From NCBI GenBank assembly GCA_051879315.1, contig JBJELW010000060.1:8407-72406 (forward strand): DNA of 64,000 nt, written 5' to 3'. The position numbers and the translations under genes were made by a program. Positions 52,327 through 61,446 of the stretch are shown here, in pieces (position 1 is the stretch's first letter; the number at the start of each line of letters is the position of its first letter). Origin of the DNA: Roseburia_C sp051879315. Its GTDB lineage: Bacteria; Bacillota; Clostridia; Lachnospirales; Lachnospiraceae. Below the pieces are notes generated by a model. That model searched no databases. It was not told where the DNA came from and worked only from the letters and a program-made list of their open reading frames with translations.

Positions 52327-52743
52327 TCACTCATCCTGATCCAAAAAGCGCATCTTGCCCTCTTCTTCATCCGGCTGATTGGGTGCATAGCCAAAGCCCT
52401 TGGGATTCCCATTTAACAACCGGAGGCACTTTGGACACAAGGAACCAAAGCTGACCTGTGCTCCACAATGGACACAATAATTTGCCATGATTTGAGCCTC
52501 ACTCTGACTGCGGTACTCGATACGCCCCTCCCGGATCCAGCGTTTTACCAGATGTACGGAAATATTAAAATGCTCCGCCACCTGATACTCATTGACATTA
52601 TATTTTCTCACATAATCCCGCACCCTCGCAAACAGTTCCGTCTCCTGACAGGCATTGCACAGCTCTCCTGCATAGGAAGGAGGCAGCACACGTTTGCACC
52701 GCTGGCAGTATTTATATTCTCTCGTATCTCTTGTACATAACAT
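52327..52743 (-). CDS. Zinc-ribbon/helix-turn-helix protein (YvyF/TIGR03826-like)
   Basis: 138 residues. An N-terminal zinc ribbon (YCQRCKRVLPP ... LCNACQE), a helix-turn-helix (NEYQVAEHFNISVHLVKRWI), and a second Cys4 knuckle (NYCVHCGAQVSFGSLCPKC). The layout matches the flagellar-region protein family TIGR03826/YvyF. No flagellar genes are in view, and in this lineage the protein is often solitary. It is transcribed towards the injection locus but separated from it by a terminator. Confidence 0.75.
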   Translation of the reverse strand: MLCTRDTREYKYCQRCKRVLPPSYAGELCNACQETELFARVRDYVRKYNVNEYQVAEHFNISVHLVKRWIREGRIEYRSQSEAQIMANYCVHCGAQVSFGSLCPKCLRLLNGNPKGFGYAPNQPDEEEGKMRFLDQDE

Positions 52744-52764
52744 ATATCTACTCCCTTTTTTCTT

Positions 52765-52791
52765 TTGGCATGAGATGTCACCGCAGTTTGG
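52765..52791. repeat. GTCACC-GCA-GGTGAC dispersed palindrome, partial copy B
   Basis: TTGGCATGAGATGTCACCGC matches the left half of the repeat at 63153; the right arm has decayed to AGTTTGG. It lies between the WYL regulator and the zinc-ribbon gene. Confidence 0.6.
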
Positions 52792-52800
52792 TCTGCCCCT

Positions 52801-53784
52801 TTAGCTCTTTGTGATCAGATCTTGTAAATATGTGATATACTGCTGTCGCACATTCTCCGGTTCTGCGATGGTCACTTTTCCTCCCAGACCTGCCAGCCAT
52901 CCAAAGAACTGATGGCTCAGCGCCACATGGATCCTGGCTCGAAAATGTTCCTCATCCAGTTTCCGCATAGCCACGTCCTGTCCGAAGCGATCGATGATGA
53001 CACCTATCATTTCCTTATCTCCCTGCAGAACCAGGGTTTCTTCCTCCCCGGCAAACATTCCGAAGGTCTTGCGGGAATAAGCCGCAATATCCAGATTCTT
53101 CATTTTTTCCCCACCGGTTCGCTCCTCATGGGTAAGGGAAATCTGAATCATTTTATCCACACGGAAATGTTTGATTAGATCCGCCTGCTCGTCATAGGCA
53201 ATCATATAATAGTTTTCATCATCCCAAGTCAATATGTAGGGACTCACCTCATAAAAGGCACCATCCCTCCGCGGACGCATCTCCTTTTCCACGGTCCACT
53301 CAAAATACCGGAAGCGGATCTTGGAGTTCTCCGCAATTCCATTGTAAATCATATCCACATTGTAGTAAATACTTTCATTCACCGCCTTGGTGCGGTTCAT
53401 CACCATCACCTGACGATTTAACTGCCCGGCCTCGTGGCGGCTGGTGAGATGTTCCAGCTTGTGGATTAGCTCCCTGGATTTTTTCGTGGTGATAAATTTG
53501 GAGGACTGCACCAGATCCACCAGAATCTTAAGCTCTGCCAGTTCAAATTCCCGGCTGGCCAGATAATAGCCTCCACTGCGTCCGCCTATTTTGATAATAT
53601 CCATGCCAAAATCCTGCAGCAAAGCAATATCGTCATAGATGCTTTTCCGCTCAGCCAGAATATCATTTTTTGCCAGATATTCAATAAGATGCTTCGTGGT
53701 GACGGGATGCTGCTCATCCGTATACTCATACAGGTATTTTACAATATACTGCATTTTCAATTTCTGATGATATGACTTTGGCAT
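52801..53784 (-). CDS. WYL-domain transcriptional regulator
   Basis: 327 residues. The N-terminal winged helix-turn-helix (LKMQYIVKYLYEYTDEQHPV, RKSIYDDIALLQDFGMDI) is followed by a WYL sensor domain near 140-215 (SKIRFRYFEWTVEKEMRPRR, YYMIAYDEQADLIKHFRVDK) and a C-terminal WCX-like extension. WYL proteins sense nucleotides or ligands and control stress or defence genes. It is upstream of the injection locus on the same strand, 57 bases before the zinc-ribbon gene, but nothing in sequence ties it to that locus. Confidence 0.9.
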   Translation of the reverse strand: MPKSYHQKLKMQYIVKYLYEYTDEQHPVTTKHLIEYLAKNDILAERKSIYDDIALLQDFGMDIIKIGGRSGGYYLASREFELAELKILVDLVQSSKFITTKKSRELIHKLEHLTSRHEAGQLNRQVMVMNRTKAVNESIYYNVDMIYNGIAENSKIRFRYFEWTVEKEMRPRRDGAFYEVSPYILTWDDENYYMIAYDEQADLIKHFRVDKMIQISLTHEERTGGEKMKNLDIAAYSRKTFGMFAGEEETLVLQGDKEMIGVIIDRFGQDVAMRKLDEEHFRARIHVALSHQFFGWLAGLGGKVTIAEPENVRQQYITYLQDLITKS

Positions 53785-53797
53785 AACCTACCTCCCT

Positions 53798-53983
53798 CTA
53801 CCTTTGTTCAATGGCATTTACCGGACAACCTTCCATGGCATTCACTGCCTCCGGTTCATGCTCCCCGGTAATATCCTCGGAAATGGCACTGGCCACTCCT
53901 TCCTCTGTCATGTGAAATACTGTCGGGCACAGGGATGCGCACATCCCGCAGCCGATACAATTGTTATTTACCGCAAATCTCAT
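53798..53983 (-). CDS. [4Fe-4S] ferredoxin
   Basis: 61 residues from the ATG seven bases after GGAGG (a longer frame of eight codons upstream is less likely). CIGCGMCASLCPTVF and the distal EGCPVNAI supply the Cys ligands of one [4Fe-4S] cluster, with a fifth Cys in the first motif. A small cytoplasmic electron carrier typical of anaerobes. It precedes the WYL gene by 13 bases, so the two may be co-transcribed. Confidence 0.9.
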   Translation of the reverse strand: MRFAVNNNCIGCGMCASLCPTVFHMTEEGVASAISEDITGEHEPEAVNAMEGCPVNAIEQR

Positions 53984-54000
53984 GGCATAACCTCCATCTT

Positions 54001-54041
54001 TTGGCACCAGGCATCACCGCAGGTGACGGAACCTTGGAGCC
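54001..54041. repeat. GTCACC-GCA-GGTGAC dispersed palindrome, copy C
   Basis: TTGGCACCAGG ... ATCACCGCAGGTGAC ... CCTTGGAGCCA: the outer arms TGGC-CCAGG and CCTTGG-GCCA pair, giving a long imperfect hairpin just upstream of the ferredoxin gene. Confidence 0.7.
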
Positions 54042-54109
54042 ATTTTTAATTGTACAATACTATCATACATATTTTTAGGAAAATTATTCATCTACAGATT
54101 GCGGATACC

Positions 54110-54150
54110 AAATGTACCGGAGTCCCCGCAACGGTTCCTCCGGTACATTT
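54110..54150. terminator. Strong 13-bp hairpin, probable terminator
   Basis: AAATGTACCGGAG (54110-54122) pairs perfectly with CTCCGGTACATTT (54138-54150) around a 15-base loop. It lies just after the stop of the alpha-amylase-family gene. The T tract is short, so termination may be partial or the hairpin may protect the 3' end. Confidence 0.65.
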
Positions 54151-54165
54151 TCCCTCATCATCCCA

Positions 54166-55872
54166 TTAGCGGAAACTGTTCACCCAGTTCACCAGGGAAT
54201 CATGATATACATTCTCTGCCACGCTCTTCCTCATCTGGGAATCCACGTAACCGTTATTCACCATCTTGGCCAGTACGCATGCCTGAAGTTCTGAGACGGT
54301 CATGGTATCATAAGCTTTTCCTGATACCGCCTTTGCCAATGCCAGAATTTCCTCCTCGGACGCCTCCATGGGATCAAACGCGCCTGCTGCCGGAGCCTCT
54401 TTTTCCACGGGCTTTTCCGGTGCTGCTGCCACTGGCTCTGCTGCCGGTGCCTCTTCTTCCACCTTTGCGGTCACCGGAATCTCCTTCTCGTCATAAGCAA
54501 CCGGCTCAGTGATTACTGCATCCCCTGTCACCGGAATCCAGATTTCACCGTAATTTGCCGGAATTACCACATCGATATGTCCGCCGCTTACCGATACCTT
54601 TTTCCCGGAAAGGGCTCCCACATATTCTGCTGCATCTCCCACCGGCAGTTTCATGTGTGCTTCATTGTCATCATTATTCACAGCAATCACCACGTTCTGG
54701 CCCTGGTAGTTTCTGGAGAAAGCATACTGGCGGTTTGTCAGCTGCAGTTCCTTGAAATCGCCGTAGGACAATGCGGGGGTAGCCTGACGAATCTTACCTA
54801 ATGCGGACACAATCTTGGTGCAGGCATTGTTTTCATATGCATCCTGATAATCCTCTAACTTCAATGCCGGACGGAGGGATGCATCGGAGAACTTCTCCTT
54901 CTTGCCCTCGATTCCAAACTCGGAACCATAATAAATGGAAGGAACACCGGGCAGGGTGTACATGAGAATGTGCACCGGTGCAAAATGCGCCTTGTTGTTC
55001 AGCTTGGTGTAAATTCTCTCCACATCATGGTTATCCACGAAATTGTAAAGCTTTAATCCATCGGGACGATTGCCGCCCATCTCATACAGACGCTTCACGG
55101 TGTGGGCAATCTCGAAGTAATTGTGGTCGTTATGTCCGGAGTATAGTGCCTTGTGCAGCTGATAGTTGGTAACAGAGTGAAGGGTTCCTTCATTTACCCA
55201 TCGGCTGTAATCTCCGTGAATCACTTCGCCCATCAGCCAGAAGTCCGGCTTCACGGTATTGGCCACCTGGCGCAGTGCCTTCATGTAGTTAAAGTCCAGC
55301 ACATCAGCTGCATCCAGACGGATACCATCAATATCAAATTCGCTGACCCAGAAACGGATCACATCACAGATGTAATCCCGGACAGCAGGATTATTCTGGT
55401 TTAACTTAACCAGAAGATTATATCCTCCCCAGTTCTCATAGGAAAAGCCATCGTTATACTCATTATTTCCGCTGAAGTTCACCTGGCAATACCAGTCCTT
55501 ATAAGGTGAATTCTCCCTGTTTTCCTTCAGATCCTTAAATGCGAAAAAGTCTCTTCCCGTGTGGTTGAATACTCCGTCTAAGATTACACGGATACCCTTC
55601 TTGTGGCACTGTGCCACAAAATTGGTCAGATCCTCGTTGGTACCCAGTCTGCTGTCTAATTTCTTGTAATCGGTGGTCTCATATCCATGTCCCACAGACT
55701 CAAACAGCGGTCCGATATAAATTGCATTACATCCAATCTCCTTAATATGATCGATCCAGGGCAACAGTGTGTTCAAACGATGCACCGGTTCCCCATATGC
55801 ATTCTCTGTTGGTGCCCCTGTCAATCCCAAAGGATAAATGTGATAAAATACTGCCTCGTCATACCATGCCAT
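54166..55872 (-). CDS. Alpha-amylase family (GH13) glycosidase with C-terminal extension
   Basis: 568 residues from the ATG with GGAGGAG seven bases upstream (a 16-codon longer frame is rejected). The GH13 barrel shows DGVFNHTG, the nucleophile Asp187 in GIRLDAADVL, acid/base Glu216 in LMGEVIHGD, and Asp283 in FVDNHD. No signal peptide, so it probably acts on intracellular malto-oligosaccharides or related glucans. After the beta-sandwich (to ~440) comes an Ala/Glu/Pro-rich linker and an 80-residue helical tail (EEEILALAKAVSG, SVAENVYHDSLVNWV) that I do not recognise. Own promoter upstream. Confidence 0.9.
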   Translation of the reverse strand: MAWYDEAVFYHIYPLGLTGAPTENAYGEPVHRLNTLLPWIDHIKEIGCNAIYIGPLFESVGHGYETTDYKKLDSRLGTNEDLTNFVAQCHKKGIRVILDGVFNHTGRDFFAFKDLKENRENSPYKDWYCQVNFSGNNEYNDGFSYENWGGYNLLVKLNQNNPAVRDYICDVIRFWVSEFDIDGIRLDAADVLDFNYMKALRQVANTVKPDFWLMGEVIHGDYSRWVNEGTLHSVTNYQLHKALYSGHNDHNYFEIAHTVKRLYEMGGNRPDGLKLYNFVDNHDVERIYTKLNNKAHFAPVHILMYTLPGVPSIYYGSEFGIEGKKEKFSDASLRPALKLEDYQDAYENNACTKIVSALGKIRQATPALSYGDFKELQLTNRQYAFSRNYQGQNVVIAVNNDDNEAHMKLPVGDAAEYVGALSGKKVSVSGGHIDVVIPANYGEIWIPVTGDAVITEPVAYDEKEIPVTAKVEEEAPAAEPVAAAPEKPVEKEAPAAGAFDPMEASEEEILALAKAVSGKAYDTMTVSELQACVLAKMVNNGYVDSQMRKSVAENVYHDSLVNWVNSFR

Positions 55873-55947
55873 TACTAAACTCCTCCTGTGTGTCGTTCCT
55901 TCCGCGCATCCAATCCTCAATAAAACATCATGCGCATTTCATGCATA

Positions 55948-55977
55948 AGTATAACATAGTTATGCCCATTTCTCCAA
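55948..55977 (-). promoter_or_regulatory. Predicted promoter of the amylase-family gene
   Basis: Minus strand TTGGAG (55972-55977), 18-base spacer, TATACT (55948-55953), about 75 bases upstream of the ATG. No clear CcpA cre site was identified by eye. Confidence 0.55.
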
Positions 55978-56014
55978 GTATTTCTATCCAAGATAAGAGA
56001 ATTTTCCTCATATT

Positions 56015-58900
56015 TTACATGTTGCCCATCTGTCGTAGCATACCTATAAGCTGTTTTTCATCTACCGGCTTTGCCAGATGTCCGTTCATACCACATTCCA
56101 GACAGCTGGAAACATCCTCTGCAAACGCATCCGCCGTCATGGCAATGATGACGATTCCGGCCTTTTCTGTGTCCTTCAACGCCCTGATGTGGCGGGTTGC
56201 CTCCCGGCCATCCATCAACGGCATCTGAATATCCATCAAAATAGCAGCATAAGTATCCTCCGGCGCATCCACCAACATGTCAATACATATCTGACCATTC
56301 TCAGCCCTGTCACAGGATATTCCGTAATCTCCCAGAATTTCCTCCATAATCTCCCAGTTCAGATCATTGTCTTCCGCCACCAGAATCTTTCTTTCCTGCA
56401 GTATCGTCCCGCTTTTCTTTCGCCATACGGGTGCGGAATTCGGAAATTCCACCGCCTGTACCGCAGCTTCGTCCCAATCTTCTGTAAAATGTACCAGGCT
56501 CCCAAGATTACACTCCTGCTGCTCTTTTGCTATCGGAATATCTAAAATCACGGAAAAGGTGGTTCCCACCCCTTCCCTGCTCTGACAATGAATCACTCCT
56601 CCCATCAATTCCACCATCTGGTGGATAATGGCCAGTCCTAACCCGTAACCCTGAATGGCATCCACCCGGCTGTTATTTTCTCTGGCAAAGGGCTCATACA
56701 TCGTTTGCATAAATTCCTGGGACATCCCGATTCCCGTATCCCTCACCTGGCAGATCAGACGCACCCGTTTTTCGTCATCTCCCAGTTTTTCCTGCCAAAG
56801 GAGAAACTGCACACTGCCATGGGGTGGCGTGTACTTCACTGCATTGGATAGAAGGTTGATAAAAATCTGGTTCAGCCGGAGTTCATCTGCATATAGCTCA
56901 TCATATATAATATCCACCAGTTCCATCTGAAAATCCAACGCTTTCTCTTTGGCCTGAAAACTGATATTATTGCAGATCTCATCTGCCAGATTTTTCAGCG
57001 AGAAGCAAGAAGGTTTCAAGGTAAATTTTCCACTTTCCACCTTAGATATATCCAGGACATCATTGAGCAGTGTCAGAAGATGATGTCCTGCCAATGCAAT
57101 TTTTTTCAGACTGTCCTTTACCCGGCCCGGATCATCCACATGTTTTGACGCAATAGATGTCATGCCCAGAATGACATTCATAGGTGTCCGGATATCATGT
57201 GACATGGTGGACAGGAAACGGGTCTTAGCCAGACTGGCCTCCCTGGCCTCCTCGGCAGCTTCTGTCAGTATCCGCTGCGTATACTCAGCATTCTTCCGAT
57301 AAGCGATAAACACGCCAATGAGCAATGTCGCCAATACAGCCAGTCCACTGACAAACCATATCGCATTGTCCTCCACGAACTCCCGCAGCCCATACTGGGT
57401 TTCCACATAGGAATGCTGGATCATGGAATTGGTGACATCAGCCATATCTATCTGTGTAATCATCTTATTTAACATCTCAACCAAAAGATGTTCCTGGCCG
57501 TTCACTGCAATGCCAAAATCCTCTGTATCATCCAAATATGCTATATTTAATTCTGCATATTTGGGATTTTCCTGCATCACTCTCTGCAAAATACTTTCAC
57601 AACCGATACAACATCGTATCTCTTCATTTTTTACCGCCTCAAAACAGGCTGTGGCATCTTCACAGTACATCACCTCAGCCCCCGGGTAATTGTCTGCCAC
57701 AAAATACTTCTGCCCGATGGAATTATTGCTGATAGCGATTTCATTGAAAAGATCCTCGCTATAATTTCCTGTAAAGACCAGCATAACACGGTCTTTTACA
57801 ATGTAGTCCGTCTGGTATATTCCCTTATTCTCCGTACGCCACAGGTCCCTGTACGATGGAAATGCTGCGTCCAGCTCGTCGGCTTGCAGCGCCTCCTCCA
57901 TCTCATCTATGCTTTTATAAGCAATGGGCTCCACTTCGATTCCCAGAAATTTCTCCATGTTCTGCAGTATCACTTCCGTAACTCCCGCCGGAGTACCATC
58001 CTCTTTCTGTCCGGAGATGGGTAATGCATCCGTTATGTAGCCAAACCTGATTGTCCCCTTCTCCTCCAGCCAGCTTCGCTCCTCCTCTGTCAAAGCCTGT
58101 CTCAATCCATCACTGAAATATTTATCCTGCAGCAGCACCATGTAGTAAGGGGATGTCTCCTGAATCCGTTCCATGGCCGTATCCAGCTCTTCCAGCAAAT
58201 CTTCTCTTTCCGGACTCACTGCAAAGTACAGATCTGAAGTCCCGATGAGGGCAATCTGTTCTACATCACTCTCCACAAAATTATCCGACAGGACACAGGC
58301 ATCCAGTTTCCCGTCCACCATATCCCGGTGCATCTGATTGTAGTCATCCATAAGAACAATTTCACTGTCCACCCCTTGTTTTTCCAGGTATTCCGACAGC
58401 ATTTCCTCCATCACAGTCCCTTTGGTGACACCAATCTTCTTTCCGTTCAATGTGGCAGGTTCCTTGCTCCGTATCTCCGGGGAACCTGAGGGTGCATAGA
58501 TATAGTAGGACTCCCGTCCCATACGTTCCGCAGAAAACAGCATTTCATCCTGCCGTTCCTCTGATATGGAGAATCCCGCCATGATATCCACCTCGCCATT
58601 TACCAGCTTTTCAGACAATTCACTCCATGTACCATAGACATATTCGTAATCCCAACCGGTATACTCCCCGATTTTCTGATAATATTCATAGGCATAACCG
58701 GATTTGCGTTCCTCCCCGGGACCTCCGCTTTGAAATCGATCATTATCCAGGAAATAACCAATGCGGACAGTCTTTGTTTCTTCTGTTTCTTCTTCAGCGT
58801 ATGCCTTTGCCGGGCATCCTGCCAAAACCAGAAGAGAACTCAGACATACACATAGTGCCGCGCAAAAAAATCTTTTCACTCGTCTTACAGATATTTTCAT
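56015..58900 (-). CDS. BvgS-like hybrid sensor histidine kinase
   Basis: About 961 residues. The start chosen gives a lipoprotein-like or cleaved signal (LLVLAGC; AKAYA) and has GGGAGAGAG upstream; a longer frame through the preceding terminator is rejected. Two tandem solute-binding (SBP_bac_3) sensor domains span about 45-265 and 275-490. A TM near 512-533 is followed by HisKA with His about 568 (STMSHDIRTPMN), HATPase (NLLSNAVKYTPP; GTGIGMS; GYGLGLAI) and a receiver with Asp about 890 (AILMDIQMPLMDG). No Hpt domain, so a separate phosphotransfer protein is required. No response regulator lies next to it. Confidence 0.93.
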   Translation of the reverse strand: MKISVRRVKRFFCAALCVCLSSLLVLAGCPAKAYAEEETEETKTVRIGYFLDNDRFQSGGPGEERKSGYAYEYYQKIGEYTGWDYEYVYGTWSELSEKLVNGEVDIMAGFSISEERQDEMLFSAERMGRESYYIYAPSGSPEIRSKEPATLNGKKIGVTKGTVMEEMLSEYLEKQGVDSEIVLMDDYNQMHRDMVDGKLDACVLSDNFVESDVEQIALIGTSDLYFAVSPEREDLLEELDTAMERIQETSPYYMVLLQDKYFSDGLRQALTEEERSWLEEKGTIRFGYITDALPISGQKEDGTPAGVTEVILQNMEKFLGIEVEPIAYKSIDEMEEALQADELDAAFPSYRDLWRTENKGIYQTDYIVKDRVMLVFTGNYSEDLFNEIAISNNSIGQKYFVADNYPGAEVMYCEDATACFEAVKNEEIRCCIGCESILQRVMQENPKYAELNIAYLDDTEDFGIAVNGQEHLLVEMLNKMITQIDMADVTNSMIQHSYVETQYGLREFVEDNAIWFVSGLAVLATLLIGVFIAYRKNAEYTQRILTEAAEEAREASLAKTRFLSTMSHDIRTPMNVILGMTSIASKHVDDPGRVKDSLKKIALAGHHLLTLLNDVLDISKVESGKFTLKPSCFSLKNLADEICNNISFQAKEKALDFQMELVDIIYDELYADELRLNQIFINLLSNAVKYTPPHGSVQFLLWQEKLGDDEKRVRLICQVRDTGIGMSQEFMQTMYEPFARENNSRVDAIQGYGLGLAIIHQMVELMGGVIHCQSREGVGTTFSVILDIPIAKEQQECNLGSLVHFTEDWDEAAVQAVEFPNSAPVWRKKSGTILQERKILVAEDNDLNWEIMEEILGDYGISCDRAENGQICIDMLVDAPEDTYAAILMDIQMPLMDGREATRHIRALKDTEKAGIVIIAMTADAFAEDVSSCLECGMNGHLAKPVDEKQLIGMLRQMGNM

Positions 58901-59045
58901 CGCTCTCTCTCCCTTTTTCTTTTGCACATACCAGTCATCGCATGGTATTCTATCCCAAGACTTTTGCAAAACTTGTCGATTTCTGTAAAAGACTGTCCTG
59001 TAAAGTCGTTGTAAATCCATATCATCTTCTCCATCGTATTGATTG

Positions 59046-59097
59046 AAAAAACAGCCCGGAGAGGGACATTTTCCGTCCCTACTCGTAAGGCTGTTTT
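59046..59097 (-). terminator. Rho-independent terminator or attenuator between kinase-like gene and hybrid kinase
   Basis: Minus strand AAAACAGCC (59097-59089 side) pairs with GGCTGTTTT (59048-59056 side), enclosing AGGGAC/GTCCCT, followed by a T run. It should end the cytidylate-kinase-like transcript. No obvious promoter lies between it and the hybrid kinase start, so read-through or attenuation may feed the kinase. Confidence 0.75.
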
Positions 59098-59140
59098 CAT
59101 ACATTCTTATCCAATCAGCAAAAAGATGCAGGCACCGAAT

Positions 59141-59740
59141 CTAGTGCTCTTTCATTTTTTCCCGAATAAAGCTTTCCATAATATCCGCAGTGGCATCCAC
59201 ACCCAATACGGAACTGTTGATGCACATAGCATAATTTCTCGAATCTCCCCACTTCATCTTGCTGTAATGATTGTGGTAAGCCTTTCGCTCCCTGTCATGA
59301 CGGAGCAGGGCTCTTTTCGCCTCTTCCTCACTCATCTGACGCACTTTCATAATTCGCGCTATCTTTGCATCCCGATCTCCCAGGACGAAAAACGGAACAA
59401 GCCCTTCACATCCTTTCAGCACAGACTCCGCACTGCGTCCCACGATCACAAAAGACTCGCCTGCCTCTGCCCGATCCCGCAAAAACTGGAACTGCATTTC
59501 AGCCACGATCTCCTCCGGTGAATTGGTCATGCCTCTCACCTGTCTATGCACAAAAGGTTTACGGATCCCTTCATCATATTTCTTTAATCTGGATAGATCC
59601 ATTCCCTTCTCCTCAGCAATATGATCCAATAGTTTGTGATCATACAGTGGCAGATTGAAACGCTTGGCCAAGAGCTCTGCAATATAATGCCCTCCACTGC
59701 CGTATTCTCGACTGATTGAAATAATTAGTTGCTTCCCCAT
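59141..59740 (-). CDS. Cytidylate kinase-like family protein
   Basis: 199 residues. IISISREYGSGGHYIAELLA is the P-loop-like opening of the cytidylate-kinase-like family (key GSGG), with LPLYDHKLLDHIA and VGRSAESVLKG further on and a helical lid with KRALLRHDRER. These proteins lack some residues of true Cmk and their substrate is unknown; they are common in Clostridia. AGGAGG precedes the ATG. Downstream lies a strong terminator. Confidence 0.88.
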   Translation of the reverse strand: MGKQLIISISREYGSGGHYIAELLAKRFNLPLYDHKLLDHIAEEKGMDLSRLKKYDEGIRKPFVHRQVRGMTNSPEEIVAEMQFQFLRDRAEAGESFVIVGRSAESVLKGCEGLVPFFVLGDRDAKIARIMKVRQMSEEEAKRALLRHDRERKAYHNHYSKMKWGDSRNYAMCINSSVLGVDATADIMESFIREKMKEH

Positions 59741-59796
59741 AGCATACCTCCTCTGAAAATATACTCCATCACTTTTTTAATTCCCCTTTTTATTTT

Positions 59797-61176
59797 CTAG
59801 AATGAAAATCCTATATATCTCATGAAAACCATGAATGTACTGATCAGTAACACCATACAGGTTGCGGGTACCGCCCTTTTGCAATACTCACCCCAGCTGA
59901 TGGGATGACCTGCTTTCGCTGCAGCAGCCGTTCCCACCACATTGGCAGATGCACCGATAGGTGTTGCACTTCCGCCGATATCTGTTCCCATGGCCAGTGC
60001 CCATGCCAAAGTCCCCACCGGAACACCGGTGGTAGATGCCAGTGTACTGATAACCGGCACCATAGTTGCCGCAAATGGAATATTGTCGATAAATGCACTG
60101 GCGATGGCAGAAACCCATATAATGATGGCCACCATCAGATATACATTTCCACCGCTGACATCGTGGATCACCTCTGCAATAATCTTCAGAATGCCGGTCT
60201 GCTCCAGACCACCCACCACAACAAACAGGCCCATAAAAAACAGCAGTGTTTTATAATCCAGTCCCTTGCAAATATCCTTAAGCCCTTCCTTTCCGGCAAT
60301 ACAGCCTGTGGTAATCAGCGTAATCACCGCAATAAATATACCGATAGCTGCTACGGTGAGACCGGTCACACCATGGGTAACCAGCAATACCACAGCAATC
60401 AGGAAAATGACTGTGCTGATGACAAATCCCTTCTTATCCAGGATTGCCTGCTTCGGATCCGGAATTGCTGACAGATCCACATCCTTTCCGCCATCCTTCA
60501 GCTCCTTCCGAAAGGAAAGATAGAAAAATATTACTGTAACCACCAGACCTATCAGAGCAATAAGTCCCGTGTTGGTCAGGAAATCTGAAAAAGAGTATCC
60601 CAGTGCAGTACCGATAATGATATTTGGCGGATCTCCACACATGGTGGCCGATCCTCCCAGATTGGCACAGAAAATCTCCGCCATAATCATGGGCACCATT
60701 TCAAATTTCAACAGACGTGCAAGTTCAATCGTAACCGCTGCCAGGAACAAAATCACAGTAATACTGTCGATAAACATCGCAAGAACAAAGGACATGATCA
60801 TAAAGGTGATAAAAATCGGAATCGTCCTGTAGTGTACCAGCTTAGCTATTCTCATACAGAGCCAGCGGAAAAAGCCCACCCGGGCCATTCCCTCCACCAT
60901 CACCATCATTCCGGCAAGAAAAAGGATTGTGGCCCAGTTGATACCGGAGGAAGTTCCCTCCGCTTCTCCCGCCGCGTACCAGAATGCCGGAGTAAAAATG
61001 TTGTGAACATTGAGTGTTTCCCATACAGCGGTAAGACTGTGCATTCCCACACCAAACACCAAAAGCAGTGTCAATGCAGCGCAGACTAAAGTAATGTAAT
61101 GCTTCTCAAACTTTTCCATGATAATCATGATAAACATTACAACAAAAATCAGAACCGCCAATATTTGTGCTATCAT
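59797..61176 (-). CDS. ArsB/NhaD-type (SLC13-like) membrane permease
   Basis: About 460 residues from the ATG with GAGGAGG upstream (the 17-codon longer frame is rejected). At least ten hydrophobic helices, with the conserved motifs FIDSITVILFLA, LGGSATMCGDPPNIIIG near one third, and GGSATPIGASANVVG near the C-terminus: the paired re-entrant signature of the ion transporter superfamily that includes ArsB, NhaD and citrate/SLC13 carriers. The substrate cannot be told; no ars genes are nearby. It has its own promoter. Confidence 0.88.
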   Translation of the reverse strand: MIAQILAVLIFVVMFIMIIMEKFEKHYITLVCAALTLLLVFGVGMHSLTAVWETLNVHNIFTPAFWYAAGEAEGTSSGINWATILFLAGMMVMVEGMARVGFFRWLCMRIAKLVHYRTIPIFITFMIMSFVLAMFIDSITVILFLAAVTIELARLLKFEMVPMIMAEIFCANLGGSATMCGDPPNIIIGTALGYSFSDFLTNTGLIALIGLVVTVIFFYLSFRKELKDGGKDVDLSAIPDPKQAILDKKGFVISTVIFLIAVVLLVTHGVTGLTVAAIGIFIAVITLITTGCIAGKEGLKDICKGLDYKTLLFFMGLFVVVGGLEQTGILKIIAEVIHDVSGGNVYLMVAIIIWVSAIASAFIDNIPFAATMVPVISTLASTTGVPVGTLAWALAMGTDIGGSATPIGASANVVGTAAAAKAGHPISWGEYCKRAVPATCMVLLISTFMVFMRYIGFSF

Positions 61177-61207
61177 AATTGCCTCCTCATTAAATAAATC
61201 TGTTATT

Positions 61208-61235
61208 ATTCTACTACAAATCTCCATAAAAACAA
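61208..61235 (-). promoter_or_regulatory. Predicted promoter of the permease gene
   Basis: Minus strand TTGTTT (61230-61235), 16-base spacer, TAGAAT (61208-61213), about 30 bases upstream of the ATG in an AT-rich region. Confidence 0.45.
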
Positions 61236-61284
61236 GAATAATATTTTTATTAAATGGGAAAAGATAATATCTATATCACAAATG

Positions 61285-61310
61285 AAAAAGCAGCCTTACG
61301 GCTGCTTTTT
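61285..61310. terminator. Bidirectional rho-independent terminator
   Basis: AAAAAGCAGCC (61285-61295) and GGCTGCTTTTT (61300-61310) are perfect inverted repeats with a four-base loop. It follows murI on the minus strand. The ~135 bases between it and murI are AT-rich and I see no gene in them. Confidence 0.85.
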
Positions 61311-61446
61311 CGAGGAGTTTAGTTATGAAAATGTTTTATCTATTAAAAGGATTGTTGCCTCAACTGATAGGTACATTATAAAAATCAATTGTGTCAATTC
61401 TGTGTCAATTCTCGAAATCATTTCTAAAATGATTCTAAAAAAAATT

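Noticed and set aside
56015..59104. Hybrid kinase starting at 59104 (1029 residues)
   Set aside because: The extra N-terminus translates a terminator hairpin and puts the signal peptide 70 residues inside; the ATG at 58900 is better supported.
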